DNA from: Bacteriovoracaceae bacterium
Lineage (GTDB): Bacteria; Bdellovibrionota; Bacteriovoracia; Bacteriovoracales; Bacteriovoracaceae
NCBI GenBank assembly: GCA_007116425.1
Contig: SKIL01000217.1
Coordinates: 1-9,576, forward strand
Length of the DNA stretch: 9,576 nt
Reading direction: 5' to 3'
This document shows positions 1 through 6,488 of the stretch, piece by piece. How positions within the stretch are numbered: the first letter of the stretch is position 1; every line of letters starts with the position of its first letter. Made by a program: the position numbers and the translations under genes. Under the pieces are notes generated by a model. It saw only the letters and a program-made list of their open reading frames with translations, did not search any database and had not been told where the DNA came from.

Positions 1-1
1 A

Positions 2-220
2 ACTGAAATATCTTCTGAATCAAAAGATATTCGGGATCGCTTCTCTTTTATATCTGTGAGGTCTTTAGAGGCCACCTTTTTTTCTTTCGATATTGGCCGA
101 ATCATCTCAATCGAGGAACAGCTAGCGAGCAAGAAAGTGAGACCAAAAGAGATATTTGTTGTGTTAAAAATTGATTTTCGCAAAGGTATCCTCTCTTATA
201 ATAAGATCATTGAAAAATAG
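2..220 (+). CDS. C-terminal end of an unidentified protein (partial, 5' end outside window)
   Basis: Reading from base 2, 72 sense codons run without interruption to a TAG at 218-220; the start lies before the window. The translated tail is a mixed hydrophobic/charged sequence. It includes a segment reading FDIGRIISIEEQLASKK and, near the end, FVVLKIDFRKGILSYNKIIE, and it looks like ordinary folded protein. I recognise no motif and assign no function. An open frame of this length is unlikely, though not impossible, by chance in DNA this rich in A+T, and no better frame covers these bases. The gene would converge on the dipeptide-epimerase gene, with 89 bases between the two stop codons. That gap shows no clear G+C-rich hairpin, only a 10-base direct repeat (AAGAGAAACA at 250-259 and 295-304) of unknown meaning. 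Confidence 0.55.
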   Translation, partial: TEISSESKDIRDRFSFISVRSLEATFFSFDIGRIISIEEQLASKKVRPKEIFVVLKIDFRKGILSYNKIIEK

Positions 221-309
221 GACATAGATACCATTCTAAATCGTTTTGTAAGAGAAACAAGAATCAGGTTGAGGTTGCCTAGCAAAAAAAGACCAAGAGA
301 AACACACAA

Positions 310-1317
310 CTAATGCTTTTGAAAATAAAGTTTACCACCCTCTTCATACAGCCACTTAAAAGGCTCGTTTTTGACAAGCAACATTCCATCAAGATCAAGC
401 CAGTCAAAATCGCAAGCAAGAGCATAGGCATAGCTAATCCCAATACTGCTTTCAACCATACAACCAAGCATGGTCTTCATTCCTAATGATCTCGCCTGAG
501 ACAATTGTCGCTTTAGCTTTATAAAGCTACCGGCCTTCATTAGTTTTAAATTTAAAGCATGATAGGATTCAGCATATTCATCGATAACCTGGCCCGACGT
601 AATGATCTCATCTCCCATAATGGCCACAGGTGAATTTTGACGCAAATATTTAGAGTCATCTGACAACTGTGCAACTAACGGCTGCTCAATAAAATCAATT
701 TTATCGCAATTAACTTGTTCTAAAAAAGTTAAAACCTCTTTTGATGTTTTAAATCCCTCATTAGCATCTAATGCGACCCTACCTTGATGAATATTAAGTA
801 TGCGCTTAATTACATCAATCGACTGTGCGCCATTATCAATTTTTAGCTTCAGAATATTGAATCGATCCAAAGAGAATTCTTGATAAAAATCATCAACTGA
901 AACCGCGTCTAAAATAGGAACTGAGAACATTGTCTCAAGTCCCTGCTTTGTTCTTCCTGAAACTAACTCAGAAACAGGAATTTCAGAAACCTGAGATAGC
1001 AAGTGAAGATAGGCAGACTCAATCCCAAACCTAAAGGCATTAGGATAATCATACTCTGATTCTTCAAAAAACTGAGTCAAAGACTCAAGCGAATCCAGAC
1101 CGAGATCCTTAGATTCACTTGTAAAGTTTTTGAAACTTTCCAAAATCGCAGTCTCTGATTCACTATAGCGCAGGTTTGGAGCAATCTCCCCCATTCCCAC
1201 TAAGTCATCTAGCTCACACTTAACCAGAAAGTTTTTTTTATGGTCTGAACTTGAACGAGATATCTTCCATGAGAATAAAAGTTCCAAATTTAATTCTTCG
1301 AGTTGCCAGGTTATCAT
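310..1317 (-). CDS. Enolase-superfamily dipeptide epimerase (L-Ala-D/L-Glu epimerase-like)
   Basis: This 335-residue protein is of normal length for the muconate-lactonizing-enzyme subgroup of the enolase superfamily. An N-terminal capping domain (about 1-125) precedes a TIM barrel. The catalytic lysine pair is visible as KLK (K157, K159) and K258 in NLKLMKAG. The Mg2+ ligands are D184 (LDANEG), E211 (IEQP) and D236 (GDE). GCMVESSIG at 285-293 and the DLD motif at 308-310 are hallmarks of dipeptide epimerases, where the DxD carboxylates bind the dipeptide N-terminus. Residue spacing matches that known for the E. coli enzyme, for example 25 from K159 to D184 and 50 from K258 to D308. Expected role: cytoplasmic epimerisation of L-Ala-D-Glu from murein peptides to L-Ala-L-Glu. 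o-Succinylbenzoate synthase (MenC) is the usual confusion, but the DxD and GCMVES motifs argue against it. AAGGA lies 10 bases before the ATG. Exact dipeptide specificity cannot be read from sequence. Confidence 0.85.
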   Translation of the reverse strand: MITWQLEELNLELLFSWKISRSSSDHKKNFLVKCELDDLVGMGEIAPNLRYSESETAILESFKNFTSESKDLGLDSLESLTQFFEESEYDYPNAFRFGIESAYLHLLSQVSEIPVSELVSGRTKQGLETMFSVPILDAVSVDDFYQEFSLDRFNILKLKIDNGAQSIDVIKRILNIHQGRVALDANEGFKTSKEVLTFLEQVNCDKIDFIEQPLVAQLSDDSKYLRQNSPVAIMGDEIITSGQVIDEYAESYHALNLKLMKAGSFIKLKRQLSQARSLGMKTMLGCMVESSIGISYAYALACDFDWLDLDGMLLVKNEPFKWLYEEGGKLYFQKH

Positions 1318-1341
1318 GAGTATTAAATCCTTAGTTTGCCC

Positions 1342-1345
1342 GGAG
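1342..1345 (+). promoter_or_regulatory. Shine-Dalgarno GGAG that sets the start of the J-domain protein
   Basis: GGAG at 1342-1345 sits 5 bases before the ATG at 1351. An in-frame TTG at 1336 lies upstream of this element and has no such sequence before it. The ATG is therefore the likelier initiation codon, which shortens the longest reading frame by five residues. Confidence 0.7.
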
Positions 1346-1350
1346 AAGTA

Positions 1351-2340
1351 ATGATTTTAGAAAATCTCGGACAGGTTCTTTTTTATTTGGCCATGGCCTA
1401 TATTTTATACAAATTTCTAGCTCCTGTATTGATGGAAATATTCTCTACTCAAATTTTAGGCCAAAAACTAAATCAAGAACACGATATTGACGAATTAATT
1501 CGTAAAAAGAAAATTCAATTAGACAAAGGCCAACAATCGGCCCCACATAACGAAGACATTGTTAAGAAGCTCTATAGTGAAAATGCAAAAAAAAACGAGT
1601 CAGATGCAGTCAAAATATTAAAAATTCTTAATGACTCTCAATGGGGTGAAAGCCAAGAAATAAAAAAATGGACAGAGTCATTAAAGCACAAAATGGGAGT
1701 TGAATTAGATAATAGAGAGGTTTTTAAGGAAACTCTTAAAATATTAGCAGGTAACTACCACTCAGAGTTACAGGCCATATCTGTCAAAGAATTGAAAAAA
1801 GTCTTACAATTTAAATTTATTACTGAAGAATTAGGAAGAACTGACTCATTTTACGCCAAAATATTAGGTAATAAAGTCAAGGTATCCCCCTCTCTTATAC
1901 TCAAAGCGTATAATATCACAACCCATGGCCACATAAAAAAAATGGATTTGAAAGAATACCTAAATAATGTAAATCAACAGGATCAAGTCAAATGGCAACG
2001 TACAGAGTTGAGTGAAAAAATCACAAAAATGACGTATTTATTAAAAATATCTCCAGATGAACTTATAAAAGAAACTCTAAGCAATGCATCGACACTAAAA
2101 ACAATGGAGCCTATTACTCATTCAGAAAATATGGACCTTGAAGATGCTCTAAAAATATTTGGTTTAAAAGAGGTTCCAAATACAAAAGAAGTTATAGAGA
2201 TCAAAAGAAAAGAACTAAGAAAGATTTACCATCCAGATAAAATCTGTAGCTACACGAAGTCTAAAGAGATAGAAAAAATTGCCACGTCAAACTATCAGGC
2301 GATACAAAAAGCATATGATATTATAGTAAAAAAGATATAA
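1351..2340 (+). CDS. Membrane-anchored protein with C-terminal J domain (DnaJ-like co-chaperone)
   Basis: The product is 329 residues from the ATG chosen by the GGAG element. One hydrophobic segment at about residues 5-32 should anchor it in the inner membrane. A long, lysine- and glutamate-rich, mostly helical middle (about 40-255) resembles no domain I recognise. Residues about 264-329 form a J domain: a first helix (LEDALKIFGL), a lysine/arginine-rich helix II, the diagnostic HPD tripeptide at 294-296 within IYHPDKI, and a final helix III with NYQAIQKAYDII. HPD-containing J domains stimulate the ATPase of DnaK-type Hsp70 chaperones. An N-terminal membrane anchor with a C-terminal J domain recalls DjlA, but I cannot see a TerB-like middle domain, so I do not use that name. 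It is the first gene of a tight two-gene unit with the ADA-fold gene 14 bases downstream. Its client or partner is unknown. Confidence 0.75.
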   Translation: MILENLGQVLFYLAMAYILYKFLAPVLMEIFSTQILGQKLNQEHDIDELIRKKKIQLDKGQQSAPHNEDIVKKLYSENAKKNESDAVKILKILNDSQWGESQEIKKWTESLKHKMGVELDNREVFKETLKILAGNYHSELQAISVKELKKVLQFKFITEELGRTDSFYAKILGNKVKVSPSLILKAYNITTHGHIKKMDLKEYLNNVNQQDQVKWQRTELSEKITKMTYLLKISPDELIKETLSNASTLKTMEPITHSENMDLEDALKIFGLKEVPNTKEVIEIKRKELRKIYHPDKICSYTKSKEIEKIATSNYQAIQKAYDIIVKKI

Positions 2341-2345
2341 TCTAC

Positions 2346-2349
2346 GGAG
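2346..2349 (+). promoter_or_regulatory. Shine-Dalgarno GGAG for the GTG-started ADA-fold gene
   Basis: GGAG at 2346-2349 lies 5 bases before GTG at 2355. It falls in the 14-base gap after the stop codon of the upstream gene, supports the non-ATG start, and suggests translation from a shared transcript. Confidence 0.65.
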
Positions 2350-2354
2350 AGACT

Positions 2355-4004
2355 GTGCCTAACCGCGGAGAACAATTACATAGTAAGATCAAGCATCAAC
2401 TCACACGAATAATAAGTGAAACAAATGGAATTTCAATAAACGATACTATTGAACTCCTTCTTTACTCTCCAAAAATAAAAAATGATCAATTACTTGAAAA
2501 GAATTTTAGTGAGTTTAAAAAGCTTTTAAACGCCTTTCAGCTAGACGAAGTTGATATTGAAACAGTTCTTCAAACCCCTGTCTCAAAAGCACTTAAGGAG
2601 TTCTTCAAAGAATTTCCACTAAAGTATCACGAAGAGCACATTCATTTAACAGGCTCACTCAGTGCCGAATTCATCTATCCACGGATCAAAAAACTTTTAA
2701 GTGGAAAGAACAAAAAACTATATGAAGAGAAAATTATTGAAGTTTATGGTAAAGAAGCTTTACCGATTGAAAGTGTTGAAGATGTCAAAAAACTAATCAC
2801 CCTCCAAGAAGGAGAGCATTTTAAAACCTATTTAAGAATACTCTATTTAGCAAAATTAATATTAAACTCAAAAAAAGCACACGAAGAGGCCGCATACCAT
2901 ATGGCCAACGAACTGTACCACAAGTTCAATGTTGGCAAAATTCGTTTAAAATTTACTTTATCTAGAAGCACTTCTATGAGCTCTGAAAAAATTCCAGGAG
3001 CAGATGATCTTACTGAAGAAGACGTTGTTCTCGGACTTTATACAGGGTTTAAGCGCTTTCAAGAAAAGAATGAAGATTTTGACTTCATTCTCTCCCCTAG
3101 CTTCAGAAAAGAACTTAACTTCTTTGATAAAGAAAATTTTAAAACCAAAGAAGATCACTTCCTGCAGCAAGTCGATAAGATATTGGAAATCAGAGAGAAG
3201 TTTCCAGATGTTGGCCAATATATCCAAGAAGTAGATACTGTTGGAGATGAAAGAGAACTGTACCGAAAGGCCCACTTCTCACAACTCAGGTCAGGGCTTA
3301 GAAAACTACAATTCAACGGCCTTAAAATCAGAAGTCACCATGGTGAAACATGGAAAAATCTACGGCGAGGTGTTCAATCAGTAGATAATGCAATGAATAT
3401 CTGGCACATCGACACGCTTGAACATGGATTGAGTCTTGGTATCAATCCAAACTACTACTTTCATCGAATATTCCAAAAAGTCATCGATAAAAACCAACAA
3501 GGCATAGCGATTGCCCCTAATACAGAAGAAGCTTACGAACTAGAAGACATGGTTTGGGAGTCCCCAAAAATTCTTAATAAATTGCTTAAGGGTACGCCTT
3601 TAAATGAAGACGAAGAAAAATCTCTTATAAAAACTAAATTTCATACAGCAAGAGAAATAGAGCACTACCAACATGATGTATTAAACAGAATGATTAATAA
3701 AAAAGTCGGCCTTGTTGCTCTTCCCTCATCCAATATGAAGCTAACGGAATGCTTTCCAGACTATAAGGATCACCCTTTTTCATGGTGGGAGAAAAAAGGT
3801 GTTAAACTTGGTGTTGGAACAGATAATTACATCACTCTAGACACAGATTATTTAAAAGAGCTACTCATCCTGCTCTACTCGGATCCAGATAACCTTAAAA
3901 TTACAAAATTATTGATGGTTGCGACAAGAGAAGACAGAAGGCCATATATTAGTAATCTTTTGTGGGAAATGAGAAAGAAATCGATTGAAGAGAATAACGA
4001 TTAA
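2355..4004 (+). CDS. Divergent adenosine-deaminase-family metal hydrolase, enlarged
   Basis: This protein has 549 residues where classical bacterial adenosine deaminases have about 330-350. The amidohydrolase core is clear: HIH at 95-97 (metal ligands), VDTVGDE at 293-299 (the GDE strand), HHGE at 328-331 (metal His and catalytic Glu, normally HAGE), EHG at 356-358 (catalytic His), LPSSN at 456-460, and GTDN at 487-491 with D490 as the last metal ligand. Differences stand out. The HLDG aspartate that contacts the ribose 5'-hydroxyl in ADA is threonine (T99). The second Asp of the usual TDD, which contacts purine N7, is Asn (N491). A roughly 90-residue helical N-terminal extension precedes the core, and about 75 extra residues lie between EHG and PSSN. 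The HLTGSLS motif resembles the HLNGSIS of ADA-like (N6-methyl-AMP) deaminases. A hydrolytic deaminase of a purine nucleoside or nucleotide is likely; the substrate is not assigned. No signal peptide, so cytoplasmic. Second gene of the operon with the J-domain protein. Confidence 0.8.
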   Translation: MPNRGEQLHSKIKHQLTRIISETNGISINDTIELLLYSPKIKNDQLLEKNFSEFKKLLNAFQLDEVDIETVLQTPVSKALKEFFKEFPLKYHEEHIHLTGSLSAEFIYPRIKKLLSGKNKKLYEEKIIEVYGKEALPIESVEDVKKLITLQEGEHFKTYLRILYLAKLILNSKKAHEEAAYHMANELYHKFNVGKIRLKFTLSRSTSMSSEKIPGADDLTEEDVVLGLYTGFKRFQEKNEDFDFILSPSFRKELNFFDKENFKTKEDHFLQQVDKILEIREKFPDVGQYIQEVDTVGDERELYRKAHFSQLRSGLRKLQFNGLKIRSHHGETWKNLRRGVQSVDNAMNIWHIDTLEHGLSLGINPNYYFHRIFQKVIDKNQQGIAIAPNTEEAYELEDMVWESPKILNKLLKGTPLNEDEEKSLIKTKFHTAREIEHYQHDVLNRMINKKVGLVALPSSNMKLTECFPDYKDHPFSWWEKKGVKLGVGTDNYITLDTDYLKELLILLYSDPDNLKITKLLMVATREDRRPYISNLLWEMRKKSIEENND

Positions 4005-5041
4005 TTTTTAATCCGTTGAAATAAGTTATCTTGAACAATTTCTGGACGTATATCTACCATACACTTCTGATAAATTTTCTGAGAACAATTTCCTCGACCG
4101 TCTTTAGTGCATGGACGGCACTCGAGCTCAACTTCTAATGTCTTAACATTTGAGTGACTGGGAAAACCAAATGCAGTTGGGCCAATGAGCGCTAAGCAGT
4201 TTACTCCCAATAGATCGGCAACATGTAATAAACCTGTATCAGCAGAAATAAGGCATTTAGACTGCTTTACAATAAACGAGCTCTCAACTAATGAAAGCTT
4301 GCCCGCAAGATTGATAACATTATCATATTGATTTTCAAATTCTTGACAAAAAGTGTCTTGTGGTCCACCAAGAACGACACAAGGAATATCTGATTCTTTA
4401 CGAATACCACTAATAAGTTTATGCCAATGCTCCTTAGGCCATGTTTTCATGCCCCATGCTGCAGAAGGAGCAATAGCAATATAACTCTTGGAAAAATCAA
4501 AAACTTCTCGAACTTTACTTTCGTCAACAAGAGACTCAAAAGATAAATTCTGCCTTAAATCAATAGATTCATAATTAAGCTGCCGAAAATCACTAAATCC
4601 ACTCAAAGGCAAAACGAATGAGTGCATGCCCTTAAAGGGGCGTGGGAAGTAGTTTATTCTAAACTTAAAAAGTAGTATTCGCTTTAGTCTGTGCTTAGAT
4701 CGACGAATAAATTGATAGCTTGAAAAGTTAAAAAGTCGAAAGACAAAAGAAAATATATGCGCTCGAATATTCATATGAGCATCAAAAATATGAGTATAAC
4801 CTTCCTTTCGAAGAGAAAGCGTCAATTTTATAAGATCAAAGATAGTCGCGTTATTTGGTAAAGTAAGGACCCTATCTACATGTGGAGATAGTGAGACGAG
4901 TGCTCCAAACTGCTCCTTCGTTAGCCAATGAACTTCAAACTCACCTGAGTCTTTTACGAATTTGGAGCTTCCAAGGGCCTGAATGATGTCACCAAAACTT
5001 GAGAAACGAATAATAAGGAGTTTTTTCTTAACCATGGGCAT
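4001..5041 (-). CDS. Glycosyltransferase family 9 protein (ADP-heptose:LPS heptosyltransferase-like)
   Basis: This 346-residue protein is typical in length for GT9 (WaaC/WaaF/RfaQ type, GT-B fold). The N-terminal Rossmann half starts with IIRFSSFGDIIQ (10-21), where the Asp (D18) matches the conserved acidic residue of the family. The C-terminal half shows APSAAWGMKTWP (191-202), VLGGPQD (223-229) and SADTGLLHVA (266-275), which bind the sugar nucleotide. A cysteine cluster follows (C308, C311, C319, C327, in ECRPC and GNC and KCM), common in this family before the final IRPEIV helix. The expected role is sugar transfer, probably heptose, to the lipopolysaccharide core at the inner face of the cytoplasmic membrane. 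Donor and acceptor cannot be read. The start is uncertain: ATGs at 5041 and 5035 are two codons apart and neither has a strong ribosome-binding site. No other LPS gene lies in the window. Confidence 0.85.
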   Translation of the reverse strand: MPMVKKKLLIIRFSSFGDIIQALGSSKFVKDSGEFEVHWLTKEQFGALVSLSPHVDRVLTLPNNATIFDLIKLTLSLRKEGYTHIFDAHMNIRAHIFSFVFRLFNFSSYQFIRRSKHRLKRILLFKFRINYFPRPFKGMHSFVLPLSGFSDFRQLNYESIDLRQNLSFESLVDESKVREVFDFSKSYIAIAPSAAWGMKTWPKEHWHKLISGIRKESDIPCVVLGGPQDTFCQEFENQYDNVINLAGKLSLVESSFIVKQSKCLISADTGLLHVADLLGVNCLALIGPTAFGFPSHSNVKTLEVELECRPCTKDGRGNCSQKIYQKCMVDIRPEIVQDNLFQRIKN

Positions 5042-5072
5042 ATTGGGTAACCAGATAAAACTTTTAAGTACA

Positions 5073-5100
5073 GTGACTTAACAAGTGTGTGAAATATAAT
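5073..5100 (+). promoter_or_regulatory. Candidate sigma70-type promoter for the PilT/PilU gene
   Basis: A perfect TATAAT at 5095-5100 is preceded after 16 bases by GTGACT at 5073-5078 (4 of 6 matches to TTGACA). Transcription would begin near 5107, leaving an untranslated leader of about 75 bases. The 5042-5180 region is the shared divergent space between the GT9 gene and the ATPase gene. I see no equally good promoter facing the GT9 gene. A-T-rich DNA yields TATAAT by chance, so this is a moderate call. Confidence 0.4.
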
Positions 5101-5180
5101 ACTAATCTATTTACTCAAGAAAAGCCAAAATTATACCGATAAGAAACAATAAAAAATATTACCTAAGTAATGGAAGTCAT

Positions 5181-6263
5181 ATGGGTTTCTCAGAAAAAAA
5201 CCTCAAAAGTCTTGTTAAAGTTTCAATTGAAAATGGTGCTAGTGATATTCATATCAGAACAGATGAAACACCTGCCCTAAGAATTAGAGGAGAGCTTGTT
5301 CCAGTTCAAAGTAAAACACTAGATAAATCAGATATCAAAGATATTTTAAAAATAGTTAGTGGCCAGGAATCCTATGAAACTCTAAAACGAAGAGAAGTCG
5401 ATGGTAGCTACGACATCGATGGTGTATGTCGTTTACGATATAATGCCTTTTTATATGGAAAAAATATTGGAATTGTCTTTAGGGTGATCTTACTTGATAT
5501 TCCCAATATCGATGATTTAGGCTTCGACTCCACACTAAAAAAAATTGCACTCAAACACAGAGGATTAGTACTTGTAACAGGAGCTACAGGTTCAGGAAAG
5601 AGTTCGACTATTGCTGCAATGATTGATTATATAAATCGAAAAAGACCAGCACATATTATTACAATCGAAGATCCTATTGAATATATACACAAAAGTAACT
5701 TAGCAAGAATCACCCAAAGAGAAGTTGGTGTAGACACTGAAAACTTTTCAACGGCCTTAAAGTCGGCCCTGAGACAAGATCCCGATGTTATTTTAATTGG
5801 GGAAATGAGAGACCCAGAAACAATAGCCATAGCACTAAAAGCGGCAGAGACAGGTCACTTAGTATTTTCAACAATGCATACAACAGATGTTCTTAGCACT
5901 TTGGGCCGAATTATTGGTATGTTTCCTGCTGAAGAACAAGGCGAATTAAGAGTTCGACTTTCAAAAAGTCTTTATGCAACGATTGGCCAGAGAATGCTAC
6001 GAAATAAAAACAATGGCCTTGTTGTAGCGCAAGAGATCATGATCTCTACTCCGGGAATTAGAGAGTGTCTGGAAGGGAAAGAAGACCTTGCAAATATTTA
6101 TGGGATTATAGAAAGAGCTTTTGATAAAGCAGGAAATGGATCCAGGACATTTGATCAATCGATAATGAAGCTCTACAAAAGAGGTAAAATCACAAAAGAA
6201 ACGGCCTTAGAGTCGGCCACATCGAGTAGTGACTTTATGCAAAAACTGATATTTGATGATTAA
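5181..6263 (+). CDS. Type IV pilus retraction ATPase, PilT/PilU family
   Basis: This 360-residue cytoplasmic secretion ATPase powers pilus disassembly and twitching motility as a hexamer on the PilC-type platform protein. The N-terminal PAS-like half carries the family signature ASDIHIR (20-26). The core has Walker A GATGSGKSS (134-142, K140), the Asp box IEDPIEY (162-168), Walker B ILIGEMRD (204-211, E208) and the His box GHLVFSTMHT (225-234). It lacks the long N-terminal domain and tetracysteine zinc motif of PilB assembly ATPases. The C-terminal stretch RTFDQSIMKLYKRGKIT (322-338) resembles PilU more than PilT. The PilT AIRNLIRE motif appears only loosely as GIRECLEG (292-299), so the family is firm but the paralogue is not. 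GGAAG lies 4 bases before the ATG. The gene stands alone, with no pil neighbour in the window, and its stop codon abuts that of the convergent small gene. Confidence 0.92.
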   Translation: MGFSEKNLKSLVKVSIENGASDIHIRTDETPALRIRGELVPVQSKTLDKSDIKDILKIVSGQESYETLKRREVDGSYDIDGVCRLRYNAFLYGKNIGIVFRVILLDIPNIDDLGFDSTLKKIALKHRGLVLVTGATGSGKSSTIAAMIDYINRKRPAHIITIEDPIEYIHKSNLARITQREVGVDTENFSTALKSALRQDPDVILIGEMRDPETIAIALKAAETGHLVFSTMHTTDVLSTLGRIIGMFPAEEQGELRVRLSKSLYATIGQRMLRNKNNGLVVAQEIMISTPGIRECLEGKEDLANIYGIIERAFDKAGNGSRTFDQSIMKLYKRGKITKETALESATSSSDFMQKLIFDD

Positions 6264-6488
6264 TTAGAGTGATCGTATTTTTTTGATAATCTCATCAACT
6301 TCAATCTTGGATTGATCACAAAGCTTCTTCCACTCCTCATGAGGCAAAGAAGAGTCTTGATTCAAAATCAGCTGGCCAAGTTTTTTAGTTTTAGCATTAA
6401 ATTCATTTAGCAAGTCTACTGCCAGCTGTTCATCATCTAAATTCTCTAAAATTCTTAAAATTTCCAAAGTCTCTTTATTGTCAATCAC
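6264..6488 (-). CDS. Small helical protein coupled to the prc gene, function unknown
   Basis: A 74-residue product starting with GTG at 6488, inside the last codons of the upstream protease gene (8-base overlap). GGAA lies 9 bases before this GTG. Overlap plus a ribosome-binding site suggests translational coupling from the prc transcript. The sequence is charged and predicted mostly helical: an N-terminal region of leucine-rich heptad-like character (ETLEILRILENLDDEQLAVD), a middle with a proline turn (SSLPHEEWKKL), and a lysine-rich end. It has no signal peptide, no membrane segment and one cysteine. It is therefore probably cytoplasmic, unlike the exported protease. No internal Met offers another start. 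I recognise no family. The natural amino-acid composition and the exact packing between two neighbours favour a real gene. Confidence 0.65.
   Translation of the reverse strand: MIDNKETLEILRILENLDDEQLAVDLLNEFNAKTKKLGQLILNQDSSLPHEEWKKLCDQSKIEVDEIIKKIRSL

Noticed and set aside
279..467. Short minus-strand frame of 62 codons with a hydrophobic, cysteine-containing product
   Set aside because: It lies mostly inside the epimerase gene on the same strand in another frame. That gene has complete catalytic motifs across this stretch; the hydrophobic look comes from frame-shifted codons.
1336..1350. TTG at 1336 as start of the J-domain protein
   Set aside because: The GGAG at 1342-1345 lies downstream of this TTG and is correctly spaced for the ATG at 1351; nothing comparable precedes the TTG.
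2958..3275. Frames of 76 (+) and 105 (-) codons inside the ADA-fold gene
   Set aside because: They overlap the conserved ADA core on both strands and their products have no natural composition or ribosome-binding site.
3999..4013. GATTAA/TTAATC stem as a bidirectional terminator
   Set aside because: Six pairs with one G-C, a three-base loop and no clear T-run after the stem; too weak and likely to occur by chance in A-T-rich DNA.
5627..5830. 67-codon minus-strand frame within the PilT/PilU gene
   Set aside because: It lies opposite the Asp box and Walker B coding region; an antisense shadow.
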